The position numbers were made by a program, and so were the translations under genes. Below, piece after piece: positions 8,791-17,297 of a stretch of DNA of 64,000 nt. Source of the stretch: PALSA-350 sp963834445 (lineage in GTDB: Bacteria; Acidobacteriota; Terriglobia; Terriglobales; Acidobacteriaceae); contig CAWIBU010000002.1 in the NCBI GenBank assembly GCA_963834445.1, positions 434,001-498,000 on the forward strand. Reading direction: 5' to 3'. Under the pieces are notes generated by a model. The model worked only from the letters and a program-made list of their open reading frames with translations. It was not told the DNA's origin and ran no database searches. How positions within the stretch are numbered: position 1 is the first letter of the stretch; every line of letters begins with the position of its first letter.

Positions 8791-10041
8791 ATGCATGAGG
8801 TACTGCAGGTTGAGGAGCCAACAGCAGCAGGCGTAAAAACCATTGCAACCACCACTGTGCGCCCGGCAGACGTTGCCACCGTGCGCAATCTGGCCGTGGA
8901 CGCCTATCGTGGCCTGGTGATGCTGCTGATGATGGGCGAAGTGTTGCAGTTCGCCAAAGTGTCCGCCTACTTTAATCACAGTCTTTTCTGGAAAATTCTC
9001 GCCTGGAATCAGACCCACACCGAGTGGTCCGGCTGTTCGCTGCACGACATGATTCAGCCCTCCTTCTCGTTCCTGGTAGGCGTGGCGCTGCCTTATTCGA
9101 TCCGCAGCCGCCAGCGCAAGGGGATGCTCTTCCCCAGGATGCTGCTTCACACCATCTGGAGATCGCTGCTGCTGATTCTGCTCGGCATCTTTCTTCGCTC
9201 CCTCTACAGCAGCCAGACCTACTTCACCTTTGAAGACACGCTCACGCAGATCGGCCTGGGCTACACGTTTCTCTTTATGCTGGCCTTTCGGCCGGTGCGC
9301 GCTCAGTGGATTGCTTTCAGCGCCATCCTTTTCGGCTACTGGCTGGCCTGGGCCCTTTATCCCGCCCCCGGTCCGGGCTTCAACTATGCCGCCGTCGGTG
9401 TCCCGAGCGACTGGCATCATCTCTACACCGGCTTTCGCGCTCACTGGAATAAGAACAGCAATCTCGGCCAGGCCTTTGACGTGTGGTTCCTCAACCTGTT
9501 CCCACGCGAGCATCCCTTCGTGGCCAATGAGGGCGGCTACCTTACCCTGAGCTTCATCCCCACGCTCGGCACCATGATTCTCGGCTTGTTCGCAGGCCAG
9601 TGGTTCATTGCTTCGGCGCCTAAGCAGCCTATTCGCCGCTTCATCACCACCGGCGTGATTCTCTTCGCAATCGCGGTCTTCTTGCACTTCACCGGCATCT
9701 GCCCGATCGTGAAGCGCATCTGGACGCCGAGCTGGACTTTGTTCAGCGGCGGCATCTGCTTCCTGTTCCTGGCCGCGTTCAGCTGGATCATCGACGTGAA
9801 GCAATGGCGTGGCTGGGCGTTCCCCCTGGTCGTGGTCGGCACCAACTCCATTGCCGCCTACCTCATCGCTCACCTCTGGGAGAATTTTTTATCCCGCAAT
9901 CTCATCACCAACCTGGGCGCAAAGACCTTTCTCGTTCTTGGTCCCGGGCTGCAGCCTCTGCTCCTGGGGGCTTCCGTTTTGTTGCTCGACTGGCTCTTCC
10001 TTTACTGGATGTACCGTCGCAAGATCTTCCTTCGCATATGA
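8791..10041 (+). CDS. NagX-like membrane acyltransferase (DUF5009/COG4299, heparan-alpha-glucosaminide N-acetyltransferase-like)
   Basis: Polytopic inner-membrane protein of about 416 residues with roughly ten hydrophobic segments. The N-terminal NLAVDAYRGLVMLLMMGEVL and the following HDMIQPSFSFLVGVALPYS are characteristic of the NagX/DUF5009 family. This family is related to lysosomal transmembrane heparan-alpha-glucosaminide N-acetyltransferase and is often found in N-acetylglucosamine utilisation loci. The ATG at 8791 is preceded by GGAGCTTAGG; the open frame extends to a GTG at 8752 without a good ribosome site. It sits 13 nt before the GH109-like gene, probably co-transcribed. Its role is likely periplasmic or transmembrane modification of amino sugars (inference). 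Confidence 0.85.
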   Translation: MHEVLQVEEPTAAGVKTIATTTVRPADVATVRNLAVDAYRGLVMLLMMGEVLQFAKVSAYFNHSLFWKILAWNQTHTEWSGCSLHDMIQPSFSFLVGVALPYSIRSRQRKGMLFPRMLLHTIWRSLLLILLGIFLRSLYSSQTYFTFEDTLTQIGLGYTFLFMLAFRPVRAQWIAFSAILFGYWLAWALYPAPGPGFNYAAVGVPSDWHHLYTGFRAHWNKNSNLGQAFDVWFLNLFPREHPFVANEGGYLTLSFIPTLGTMILGLFAGQWFIASAPKQPIRRFITTGVILFAIAVFLHFTGICPIVKRIWTPSWTLFSGGICFLFLAAFSWIIDVKQWRGWAFPLVVVGTNSIAAYLIAHLWENFLSRNLITNLGAKTFLVLGPGLQPLLLGASVLLLDWLFLYWMYRRKIFLRI

Positions 10042-10054
10042 GAGAGGACTAATC

Positions 10055-11404
10055 GTGAACGACCACTCACTGACCCCCAGCCGGAGGCAGTTTCTTCGTC
10101 TCGGCGCCGCGCTGACCGCTGCGCTCAAGCTCGATCATAACGCCCTCGCCGAGGTGGGGCCCCCATCGTCTGCGCGCACCATGATCGACGTCCCCTTCGC
10201 CGCCACCAAAGATCCACGCATCGCCTTCATCGGCGTGGGCGGTAGAGGCACCGGCCTGCTGGGATGGTTTCTGGCGCAAAATGCGCAGGTGGTTGCCATC
10301 TGCGACGTGGTGCCTGAAAAGGCAGAGCATGCCAGCCAACTGGTAGTGAAGGCCGGGCAGAAAGCGCCCCAACTCTATACCAAGGGACCGCACGACTACG
10401 AATCGCTCACCAAACAAAGCGGCATCGACCTGGTCGTGATCGCGACCCCGTGGAATTGGCACACCCCCATGGCCCTTTCCGCCATGGAAAACGGCAAGCA
10501 CGCTGCTGTTGAGGTGCCGCTTGCCTACACACTCGAAGACTTGTGGAAGCTGGTCGACACGTCTGAGACCACGCGCCGCCACTGCATCATGCTCGAAGAG
10601 TGCTGCTATGGCTACACCGAGACGCTGCTCCTGAACATGGTGCGCAAGGGAGTGCTCGGCCAGGTGCTCTACGGAGAAGCCGGCTACCTGCACGATCTGC
10701 GCGAAGAGATGTTCTCGTCGAAGGGCGAAGGGTTGTGGCGACGCGCCTTCCATACGCTGAGCGACGGCAACCTTTATCCCACGCATGGACTGGGTCCTGT
10801 AGCCAATTACATGAACATCAACCGGGGCGATCGTTTCGATTACATGGTCTCGATGAGCACGCCCGCCCTCGGCCTCGCAGCCTATCGCGAAGCCCACACT
10901 CCGCAGGGCGATCCCAAGTGGAAAGAAAAGTACATCACCGGGGATATGAACACCTCCCTGATCAAGACCGCCGCCGGGCTGACGATCACCCTAAAGTTCG
11001 ATACGTCGAATCCTCAACCCTACAGTCGCATCAACAAGATCGCCGGCACCAAAGGCATCTTTACCGACTACCCGCCGCGCCTTTATATCGACGGACAATC
11101 GGGTGGTGAAGAGTGGGGAACCATCGACCCCTATAAGAAAGAATACGAAAGCCCGCTGTGGGCCAAAGAGGGCGCCATGGCCAGCGCGTCGGGTGGTCAC
11201 GGCGGCATGGATTACATCATGATTTACCGCATACTGCAGTGCATGCGTGAAGGGCTCGCGCCCGATATGGACGTGTATGACGGAGCGTCCTGGTCGGCCC
11301 CCACTCCTTTGAGCAAAACCTCATTAGCGCAGGGCAGTGCGCCGGTCAAATTTCCTGACTTTACGCGCGGCTTGTGGGAGCAGCGCAAAGGCTGTTCCAT
11401 TTAG
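10055..11404 (+). CDS. Tat-exported Gfo/Idh/MocA-type GH109 protein (alpha-N-acetylgalactosaminidase-like)
   Basis: Predicted periplasmic NAD-dependent glycosidase of 449 residues. A Tat signal (SRRQFLRLG at about 9-17) leads into a mature protein beginning with a Rossmann motif (FIGVGGRGTGLLGWFL). GH109-typical blocks follow: VEVPLAYTLEDLW, MLEECCYGYTETLLLNMVR, YLHDLRE, LYPTHGLGPVANYMNINRGD and GDMNTSLIKT. GH109 enzymes cleave terminal alpha-GalNAc through an NAD-dependent oxidation-elimination mechanism. The open frame runs back to 9809, but that part overlaps the previous gene out of frame. GTG at 10055 with AGAGGA upstream is the start. Ordinary Gfo/Idh/MocA dehydrogenases lack these blocks, so GH109 is favoured. 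Confidence 0.88.
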   Translation: MNDHSLTPSRRQFLRLGAALTAALKLDHNALAEVGPPSSARTMIDVPFAATKDPRIAFIGVGGRGTGLLGWFLAQNAQVVAICDVVPEKAEHASQLVVKAGQKAPQLYTKGPHDYESLTKQSGIDLVVIATPWNWHTPMALSAMENGKHAAVEVPLAYTLEDLWKLVDTSETTRRHCIMLEECCYGYTETLLLNMVRKGVLGQVLYGEAGYLHDLREEMFSSKGEGLWRRAFHTLSDGNLYPTHGLGPVANYMNINRGDRFDYMVSMSTPALGLAAYREAHTPQGDPKWKEKYITGDMNTSLIKTAAGLTITLKFDTSNPQPYSRINKIAGTKGIFTDYPPRLYIDGQSGGEEWGTIDPYKKEYESPLWAKEGAMASASGGHGGMDYIMIYRILQCMREGLAPDMDVYDGASWSAPTPLSKTSLAQGSAPVKFPDFTRGLWEQRKGCSI

Positions 11405-11413
11405 AGTAGAACC

Positions 11414-12889
11414 GTGTCCGTGGCAAAGCGGCTGTCGACGATTTACGAAATCAACACCTGGGTGTGGCTCGCCGATCTCGCTCAAAAGTCCGCACTCCCC
11501 ATCGACCTGGGCTCCGTACCGTCGGCGGACTGGGATGCGATCGCCGGTTACGGCTTCGATGCCGTGTGGCTCATGGGTGTTTGGGAACGCAGTGCCGCCG
11601 GTGTGGCCATTGCCAATCGCAACCCCGCTTTGCTGGACGATTTCCGCCGCAGTCTGCCCGATTTTCAGCCCGCAGACAATGTGGGCTCAGCTTACTGTGT
11701 GCGCCGCTACGTGGTCGATCAGCATCTGGGTGGCCCTGCGGGGCTGGCCGTTGCCCGGCATGAGCTGGCGCGACGCGGCATAAGGCTGCTACTCGATTTT
11801 GTGCCCAACCACGTAGCCCCGGATGCACCCTGGATCGTCGAGCATCCTGAGCGCTTCATCGAAGCCGATCGGGGAGCATTGCAGAAACATCCGGAAGCTT
11901 ACATCCAGGTGGGCGAGCGGGTTTTCGCTTGTGGAAGGGACCCGTATTTTCCCCCCTGGCCCGATGTGGTGCAGGTGAACGCTTTTCATCCGGGTGTGCG
12001 GCAGGCAGTCATCCAGCAAATCGTGGCCATCGCCGATCAATGTGATGGCATTCGTTGTGACATGGCCATGCTGCTCATTAACAATGTTTTTGCGCGCACC
12101 TGGGGCGACGTGGCGGGGCCTATGCCGGCAACGGAATACTGGCCGGAAGTGACCCACGCGGTGCGCAACCAACGACCCGGCTTTCTGTTTATCGCTGAAG
12201 CCTATTGGGATCTGGAGTGGGAGCTGCAACGCCAGGGTTTCGACTTCTGCTATGACAAGCGGCTGTACGATCGACTGCAACGCGGCGATGCGCAGGGCAT
12301 TCTGCTGCACCTTTCGGCCGATGCTGCCTACCAGAAAAAGCTCATCCGCTTTATTGAGAATCACGACGAGCCGCGCGCCGCTATCGCCTTCCCCGTGCAG
12401 GAGCGAGCCGCAGCGATCACGATAGCCACCGTCCCGGGCGCGAAGCTTTTCTACGAGGGACAGTGCGAAGGACGAAAACTGCGGCTACCTGTCTTTCTGG
12501 GCCGCCGCCCGCAAGAGCCGTTGGATCAGGCTTGTCAGCTTTTCTATCAAAAGCTGTTTGCCGCTATCCATACTTCGGTGTTCCGCGATGGGCAATGGGC
12601 AATGTGCCCGTGCACGGGTTGGCCCGATAACCTGAGTTTCCAGATGCTGGGCGCGTGGTGCTGGACCAATGAGCAGGAGCGCCGCCTGATCGTCGTCAAT
12701 TACCACGACAGCAGTATCCAGGCCCGGGTGCGTGTACCCTGGGACGATATAGAAGGGAAGTCGTGGGTGCTGAGCGACGCCCTCTCAGATGCCAGCTACA
12801 CCCGTGATGGAAGCGAGATAAAGCAGGTTGGCCTTTACGTGGACCTTGCCGCGTGGACGGGCCAGATATTGTTGTTCCGCCCAGCGTAA
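11414..12889 (+). CDS. GH13 alpha-amylase-family glycosidase
   Basis: TIM-barrel GH13 protein of 491 residues without an obvious signal peptide, so probably cytoplasmic. Conserved regions are present in order: LDFVPNH (about 128-134), GIRCDMAML with nucleophile Asp216, FLFIAEAYWD with acid/base Glu262, and FIENHDEPRA with Asp318. A C-terminal beta-sandwich-like region follows (LSDALSDASY, then a VGLYVDLAAWTGQILLF end). The substrate subtype is not clear; the short N-terminus suggests an alpha-glucosidase or transglycosylase rather than an extracellular amylase. GTG start at 11414, ten nt after the GH109 gene, so the two are probably co-transcribed. Confidence 0.87.
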   Translation: MSVAKRLSTIYEINTWVWLADLAQKSALPIDLGSVPSADWDAIAGYGFDAVWLMGVWERSAAGVAIANRNPALLDDFRRSLPDFQPADNVGSAYCVRRYVVDQHLGGPAGLAVARHELARRGIRLLLDFVPNHVAPDAPWIVEHPERFIEADRGALQKHPEAYIQVGERVFACGRDPYFPPWPDVVQVNAFHPGVRQAVIQQIVAIADQCDGIRCDMAMLLINNVFARTWGDVAGPMPATEYWPEVTHAVRNQRPGFLFIAEAYWDLEWELQRQGFDFCYDKRLYDRLQRGDAQGILLHLSADAAYQKKLIRFIENHDEPRAAIAFPVQERAAAITIATVPGAKLFYEGQCEGRKLRLPVFLGRRPQEPLDQACQLFYQKLFAAIHTSVFRDGQWAMCPCTGWPDNLSFQMLGAWCWTNEQERRLIVVNYHDSSIQARVRVPWDDIEGKSWVLSDALSDASYTRDGSEIKQVGLYVDLAAWTGQILLFRPA

Positions 12890-12962
12890 ATCGCTGCGCG
12901 TATCTACATTCCGGTTGCAACCAATGGAGAACGAAGATGTTCCTGGGTGGACGATGGTAAAT

Positions 12963-14444
12963 ATGGATCGACGAGCATTTCTGCAGAGCGCCGCCGCCGC
13001 GGCATTTACCGCAACGGCTCACCCGGCAACGATGTCATCTGCGACAGCGGCGAAGAAGATGATCGGCATTCAGGTCGGAGCGGTTTCCTTTGCGGATGAG
13101 GGAACGGAGAAAGTACTGGATGCGTTTCAGCAGGATGCTTTGATCAATACGCTTTTTCTCGCGACCTTCACCTACGGGCGCGGTATAGCCGGGCGGCAGT
13201 TACCGGGTCAACCCCTGCCCGACCACGGCAAACAGCAATACGACACAAGCACATTTTACGGTGGCAATTACGCCACCATTCATCCGCAGTACTACAGGAA
13301 CACCAGCTTCAAGGGCACCCGGGCCCCCGATCTGGGCGAGTTTGACGTGCTCGAGGCGGTCTTGCCGTCTGCCAGAAAGCGCGGTATCAAAACCATATGC
13401 TGGTTCGAGGATGCGTTCCGCGAAGATCTGCCCGGCATCGACCAACTCCAGGAAATTGATTTATCCGGCAAGCATGCGACGACGCTTTGCTTTAATAATC
13501 CAAATTACCGAAACTTTCTCCTCGGTATCGTGGAAGATTGGTCCCGCTCCTACGACATCGATGGCATCATGTGGTGCTCGGAGCGCCAGGGTGCGTTTTC
13601 TGAAGCACTCGGTGCGAGCCAGGAAGGGGGATCGTCAAACCCCCGCCAGGTGACTTGCTTTTGCCATTACTGCGAAGCCAGGGCAAGACAACGCGGCATC
13701 AACCCTGACCGCGCCAGGCAAGGGTTTCTCGAATTAGCTAAGTACGTGGATCTGGGCCGCAAAGGCCAACGGCCGGTGGATGGCTACTACGTCGAGCTTT
13801 GGCGGCTCATGTTGCGTTACCCTGAACTGCTCGCCTGGGAAATGCTGTGGACGGATAGCCTTCGCGACACATATGCGGCCATCTACCAGCACGTCAAGGG
13901 AGTAAATCCATCGCTTGGCGTGGGATGGCATATTTGTTCAACCAACTCTTTTAATCCGATTTATCGCGCGGAACAGGATCTGGCCGCGATTGCGCCCGTA
14001 TCCGACTTCTTGAAAATTGTGATGTATCACAACTGCGCCGGCGAACGAATGGCGGGTTATATCGATAGCGTTCATCAGACACTCTACGGAGATGTGCCCC
14101 GGCAGGAACTGCTGGAATTCCACTACCGTGTGCTGGGCTACCAGGAAAGGAGCCTGGCTCAGATTCCATTCACCGGCCTGTCGGCGGATTATGTGTATCG
14201 CGAGACCATGCGTTCACGCGCAGGGCTCAAGGGAACCAGGACTCAGTTGTGGCCGGGAATCGACATCGACATTCCGACAGAACCTGGTCACAGCCGGTGC
14301 ACTCCTGAGGGCACCAGGGACGCCGTGATCGCGGCTTTTCACGGCGGCGCAGACGGGGTCATTCTCTCCAGAAAGTATTCCGAGATGAAACTCGCCAATC
14401 TAAAAGGCGCTCGCGTGGCGTTGCAGGAACTTGGTTTGGCCTGA
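12963..14444 (+). CDS. Tat-exported TIM-barrel protein, putative glycoside hydrolase (unclassified, TCxCxxCE motif)
   Basis: About 493 residues with a short Tat leader (MDRRAFLQSAAAAAF). The body looks like a hypothetical glycosyl hydrolase TIM barrel: LLGIVEDWSRSYDIDGIMWCSERQG contains a strand-end Glu, and a TCFCHYCEARARQRG cysteine cluster (C232, C234, C237) follows, then a helical segment and WEMLWTDSLRDTY. The same TCxCxxCE pattern occurs in the GHL6-like protein at 33301, which argues for a related fold. The catalytic residues are unproven. Start is uncertain: ATG at 12954 or 12924 is also possible. It follows the GH13 gene by 73 nt on the same strand and ends the amino-sugar cluster before convergent DeoR. 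Confidence 0.6.
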   Translation: MDRRAFLQSAAAAAFTATAHPATMSSATAAKKMIGIQVGAVSFADEGTEKVLDAFQQDALINTLFLATFTYGRGIAGRQLPGQPLPDHGKQQYDTSTFYGGNYATIHPQYYRNTSFKGTRAPDLGEFDVLEAVLPSARKRGIKTICWFEDAFREDLPGIDQLQEIDLSGKHATTLCFNNPNYRNFLLGIVEDWSRSYDIDGIMWCSERQGAFSEALGASQEGGSSNPRQVTCFCHYCEARARQRGINPDRARQGFLELAKYVDLGRKGQRPVDGYYVELWRLMLRYPELLAWEMLWTDSLRDTYAAIYQHVKGVNPSLGVGWHICSTNSFNPIYRAEQDLAAIAPVSDFLKIVMYHNCAGERMAGYIDSVHQTLYGDVPRQELLEFHYRVLGYQERSLAQIPFTGLSADYVYRETMRSRAGLKGTRTQLWPGIDIDIPTEPGHSRCTPEGTRDAVIAAFHGGADGVILSRKYSEMKLANLKGARVALQELGLA

Positions 14445-14503
14445 GATCGGGATTTGCTGTTCTGCGAGGCAGCCCGTGCCCTTCATCACTTGCAGGGCCT
14501 CCG

Positions 14504-14660
14504 CTTGGGAGAAAGGCGCACTGCAGGTCCCTCGGCTGCGATCCTAGTGAACAAAATGGGGCGGGCTGATTTGCGAGCTCACTCGTGGGGCCTTGGTTTG
14601 GGGGAAAGGCGCACAACAGGTCCCTCCACTTCGCTTCGCTACGGTCGGGATGACAAATTT
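14504..14660. repeat. Two diverged copies of an intergenic repeat
   Basis: Copy 1 (14504-14558) and copy 2 (14594-14660) share a TTGGGRGAAAGGCGCA block followed by CAGGTCCCTC; copy 2 continues into CTTCGCTACGGTCGGGATGA. They fill most of the 343-nt gap between convergent genes (14445-14787). No plausible gene is present. It looks like a dispersed, possibly genome-wide, GC-rich repeat. Confidence 0.55.
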
Positions 14661-14787
14661 GTTTAGGGGAGAGGAATCGCAGATCGCTAATTTGGACAAG
14701 ACTGAGTTTCAGTCGTCCCTACGGGACTGGAGCGCCCGGTTGGCAAACATACTGGACGTTATGCGCGACGGACTACACCTGCGATGG

Positions 14788-15672
14788 CTACACCAGAATC
14801 AGGTTGCAGCCCAGGGAGCGCAGCTTGGCCTGCACTTCTTCGCGTAGACTTGTGTCGCTGATGATGGTGTCGATCTCTGAGTAGGGCGCGATGCGCGACA
14901 TGCTGCGCTTGGAGAACTTGCTGGCGTCGGCGACCAGGATAATTTCTCTGGAAATGCGCAGCATGGCCCGGTTAACCATCGTCTCTTCGAGATTTGCGCC
15001 GCTCACCCCGAAATCGGGCTCGCAGCCGGCACCACTCAGAAACAATTTGTCGGCCGAAAATTCATCCAGCATCTCCTCGGTCGATCGGCCGATGATCGAT
15101 GCCGAATCGCCGCGTACCGTGCCCCCCACGATGAACGTCTGTACCCCTCGGGCGTCGAGCAACTCGGCGGCAATGTTTACCCCGTTGGTGATGATCTGCA
15201 GTCCCTGTTTGTTTTTAATCTGCCGCGCAATCTCGAGGGTAGTTGTTCCCGAATCGAGGATGATGGTTTCACCATCGTTGATCAGCGTGGCCGCCATGGC
15301 GCCGATGCGGCGTTTCTCCTCGGAATGAGCCTTTAGCCGCTCGTGCACCGGTGACTCGCGCAGAATCGATTCCGGGATCACGGCCCCCCCGTGCGAGCGC
15401 AGCACCAGGCCGCGTTGGTGCAATTCATTCAAATCGTTGCGCACCGTGACCGCCGAGGTTCCAAAGCGGTTGGCAAGTTCGTTGACGCGCACCCGCCCTT
15501 CACCCCGCACCATTTGCAGAATCTGCGAGCGCCGCTCCTCGGCCATCATGCCGTCCATCGGGTGCTCCACGGCCAAAACATCCTTGCCGGAACGCTGCGC
15601 GGAAGCCTCCGCTCCCCGGCCATGGCGCGTATTCTCCTCGAGTCCGTTACCGGTTGATCGACCCTTAGCCAT
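14788..15672 (-). CDS. DeoR/GlpR-family transcriptional repressor
   Basis: DNA-binding sugar-phosphate-responsive regulator. An N-terminal winged helix (ERRSQILQMVRGEGRVRVNE, NRFGTSAVTVRNDLNELHQRG, SHGGAV) precedes a DeoR sensor domain with ILDSGTTTLEIA, TNGVNIA, FIVGGTVR and SGAGCEPDFGVSGA. ATG at 15672 has GGGAG/AGG upstream and gives 295 residues; ATG at 15558 with GGAG would give 256 residues, closer to the family norm, so the first 38 residues are doubtful. The gene faces the amino-sugar cluster and has TTTCGTTT-type motifs in its own upstream region, suggesting autoregulation. An AgaR-like role is inference. Confidence 0.88.
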   Translation of the reverse strand: MAKGRSTGNGLEENTRHGRGAEASAQRSGKDVLAVEHPMDGMMAEERRSQILQMVRGEGRVRVNELANRFGTSAVTVRNDLNELHQRGLVLRSHGGAVIPESILRESPVHERLKAHSEEKRRIGAMAATLINDGETIILDSGTTTLEIARQIKNKQGLQIITNGVNIAAELLDARGVQTFIVGGTVRGDSASIIGRSTEEMLDEFSADKLFLSGAGCEPDFGVSGANLEETMVNRAMLRISREIILVADASKFSKRSMSRIAPYSEIDTIISDTSLREEVQAKLRSLGCNLILV

Positions 15673-15780
15673 GCGCGACCTGTCTCCCTTTCGCTGTCTT
15701 GCGATGCATCTACAGTCTACCCCTTCGGAATGTTGCAATCGGCGCGCCGCTTCCGGGGGCAGTCCTCAACGGCAAGGATC

Positions 15781-15820
15781 AATCGAAAGAATATATTGAA
15801 AAAACGAAAGCAAACGATTA
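15781..15820. promoter_or_regulatory. Candidate DeoR/AgaR-type operators between divergent deoR and PLP-enzyme genes
   Basis: AATCGAAAG (15781-15789) and AAAAACGAAAGC (15800-15811) correspond on the minus strand to TTTCGATT and CTTTCGTTTTT, with CAAACGATT next to them. They lie in the 287-nt divergent intergenic region (15673-15959). The pattern matches the motifs at 7091-7123 and 18618-18629. No gene is apparent in this gap. Confidence 0.4.
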
Positions 15821-15959
15821 AGGTTGCTGCAATTAGATAGAGCGCTATTTATGCAGTCACCTGTTACTCGGTCGGGACCGCCTGCTGCTTCCCCGACGAT
15901 GAAGGTTGATTGGTCTTGAAACCTGTTCATACGTCTTACTACAGTCGAAAGGGAGTGCA

Positions 15960-17261
15960 ATGCCGCCTCGATGTGGAATACAAACTAACATGAACGACCG
16001 GCGCTATTTTATAAAATTGATGGCGGCCGCTCCGCTGTTCGCCACTCTAGGCTCGCGCAGTCTTGCCGGGACCGTCGCTGCCTCAGCAGGAAAAACCTCT
16101 TCCGCGGATGTTTACACTCGTCTGGGCGTGCGGCCCTTCATCAATGCGCGAGGAACGTGGACCTATTTGAGCGGTTCGCTCGAACTACCGGAGGTTCGCC
16201 GAGCGGTCGAGCAGGCATCGGATCACTTTGTCGATATGTTTGAGCTGCAGCGCGGGGCGGGTAAGCGCCTTGCCGAGCTCTCCGGAGCCGAATCAGGAAT
16301 GGTTACGTCGGGATCGGCCGGCGCCATGGCGGTCGCAACCGCGGGCTGTATCGCCGGCACGGATGCCAAAAATATCTGGCAATTGCCCGATACGACGGGC
16401 TTGAAAAGTGAAGTCGTTATGCTGGGAGGCCGCAGTGCCTTCGACAGCGCCATCCGCATCGTGGGAGGCAAGTTAGTCCTGGCCCACGGCGTCGAGGATC
16501 TGCGCTCGGCCATCACGGTGCAGACCGCAATGGTCTACACCACCTGGCGCGACGAACGCCTGGCGCAGGCGTTGACGATCACGCGCAGCGCGGGTGTTCC
16601 CCTCATGCTGGACGATGCAGCCGGCATTCCACCCTTTGAAAACCTCACCCGCTACGCAAAAATGGGGGTCGACCTTTATTGCTTCAGCGGCGGCAAAGGG
16701 TTGCGCGGGCCGCAGTGTTCGGGCATCCTGCTGGGGCGAAAACATCTGATCGATGCTGCCCTGGCCAACAATAATCCGTGGGAAGGGTCGCCTTGCCGGG
16801 CCATGAAGGTAGGCAAAGAAGAGATCATCGGCATTCTTGCCGCGGTTGAGTATTGGGCCCACGCCGATCTGGATGCGCTGAACAAGGAATGGAAGAGCCG
16901 GGTGGAACGCATCGCGACGTTAGTGGGAACGGTACCCGGAGTCACCACCGACATACAAATCCCTCAGGACGGAAACAGCTATCCGACCCTGACGGTCAAG
17001 TGGGATGAAAAACGCTTTGGCCTGACCGTTGCCCAATGTGACCAGCAACTCAGGGCTGGGGAGCCACGTATCGAGGTGCTGACCAATACCAATCCCAGCC
17101 TGGTGCCGGTTGTCCGCGAGGGCGACGATCCAAAAGGAAAGCGGAAAGAGCACCCGAATCAGTTGCAGATCGTCTCCATGACTCTGCGCGCAGGCGAAGA
17201 TCTCACGGTCGGCAATCGCCTGCGCCAGATTCTCGCCGCGGCCCGCAAACAGGCGGTCTGA
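15960..17261 (+). CDS. SelA/DgaE-like PLP-dependent lyase with N-terminal export-like leader
   Basis: Fold-type I PLP enzyme of 433 residues related to selenocysteine synthase and D-glucosaminate-6-phosphate ammonia-lyase. INARGTWTYLSGSLELPEV opens the catalytic domain (about 61), VTSGSAGAMAVATAG forms the cofactor phosphate loop, LDDA (about 217-220) supplies the PLP-N1 Asp, and SGGKGLRGPQ carries the Schiff-base lysine (Lys246). The first ~40 residues (DRRYFIKLMAAAPLFATL) resemble a Tat leader, which is unusual for a PLP enzyme. ATG at 15960 has GGGAG four nt upstream; ATG at 15990 lacks a ribosome site. A RidA-type gene follows by 36 nt, matching an enamine/imine-producing ammonia-lyase chemistry. 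The substrate is unknown. Confidence 0.82.
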   Translation: MPPRCGIQTNMNDRRYFIKLMAAAPLFATLGSRSLAGTVAASAGKTSSADVYTRLGVRPFINARGTWTYLSGSLELPEVRRAVEQASDHFVDMFELQRGAGKRLAELSGAESGMVTSGSAGAMAVATAGCIAGTDAKNIWQLPDTTGLKSEVVMLGGRSAFDSAIRIVGGKLVLAHGVEDLRSAITVQTAMVYTTWRDERLAQALTITRSAGVPLMLDDAAGIPPFENLTRYAKMGVDLYCFSGGKGLRGPQCSGILLGRKHLIDAALANNNPWEGSPCRAMKVGKEEIIGILAAVEYWAHADLDALNKEWKSRVERIATLVGTVPGVTTDIQIPQDGNSYPTLTVKWDEKRFGLTVAQCDQQLRAGEPRIEVLTNTNPSLVPVVREGDDPKGKRKEHPNQLQIVSMTLRAGEDLTVGNRLRQILAAARKQAV

Positions 17262-17297
17262 GCGCGCCTCTGGATAGGACTGGATAGAAAGGTAGCC

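Noticed and set aside
8755..9873. Long minus-strand frame opposite the nagX-like gene
   Set aside because: Composition is Gly/Arg/Glu-rich antisense of a membrane protein, with no recognised domain.
9809..10054. N-terminal extension of the GH109-like frame
   Set aside because: It overlaps the nagX-like gene in another frame and lacks a Tat leader; the GTG at 10055 with AGAGGA gives a normal Tat start.
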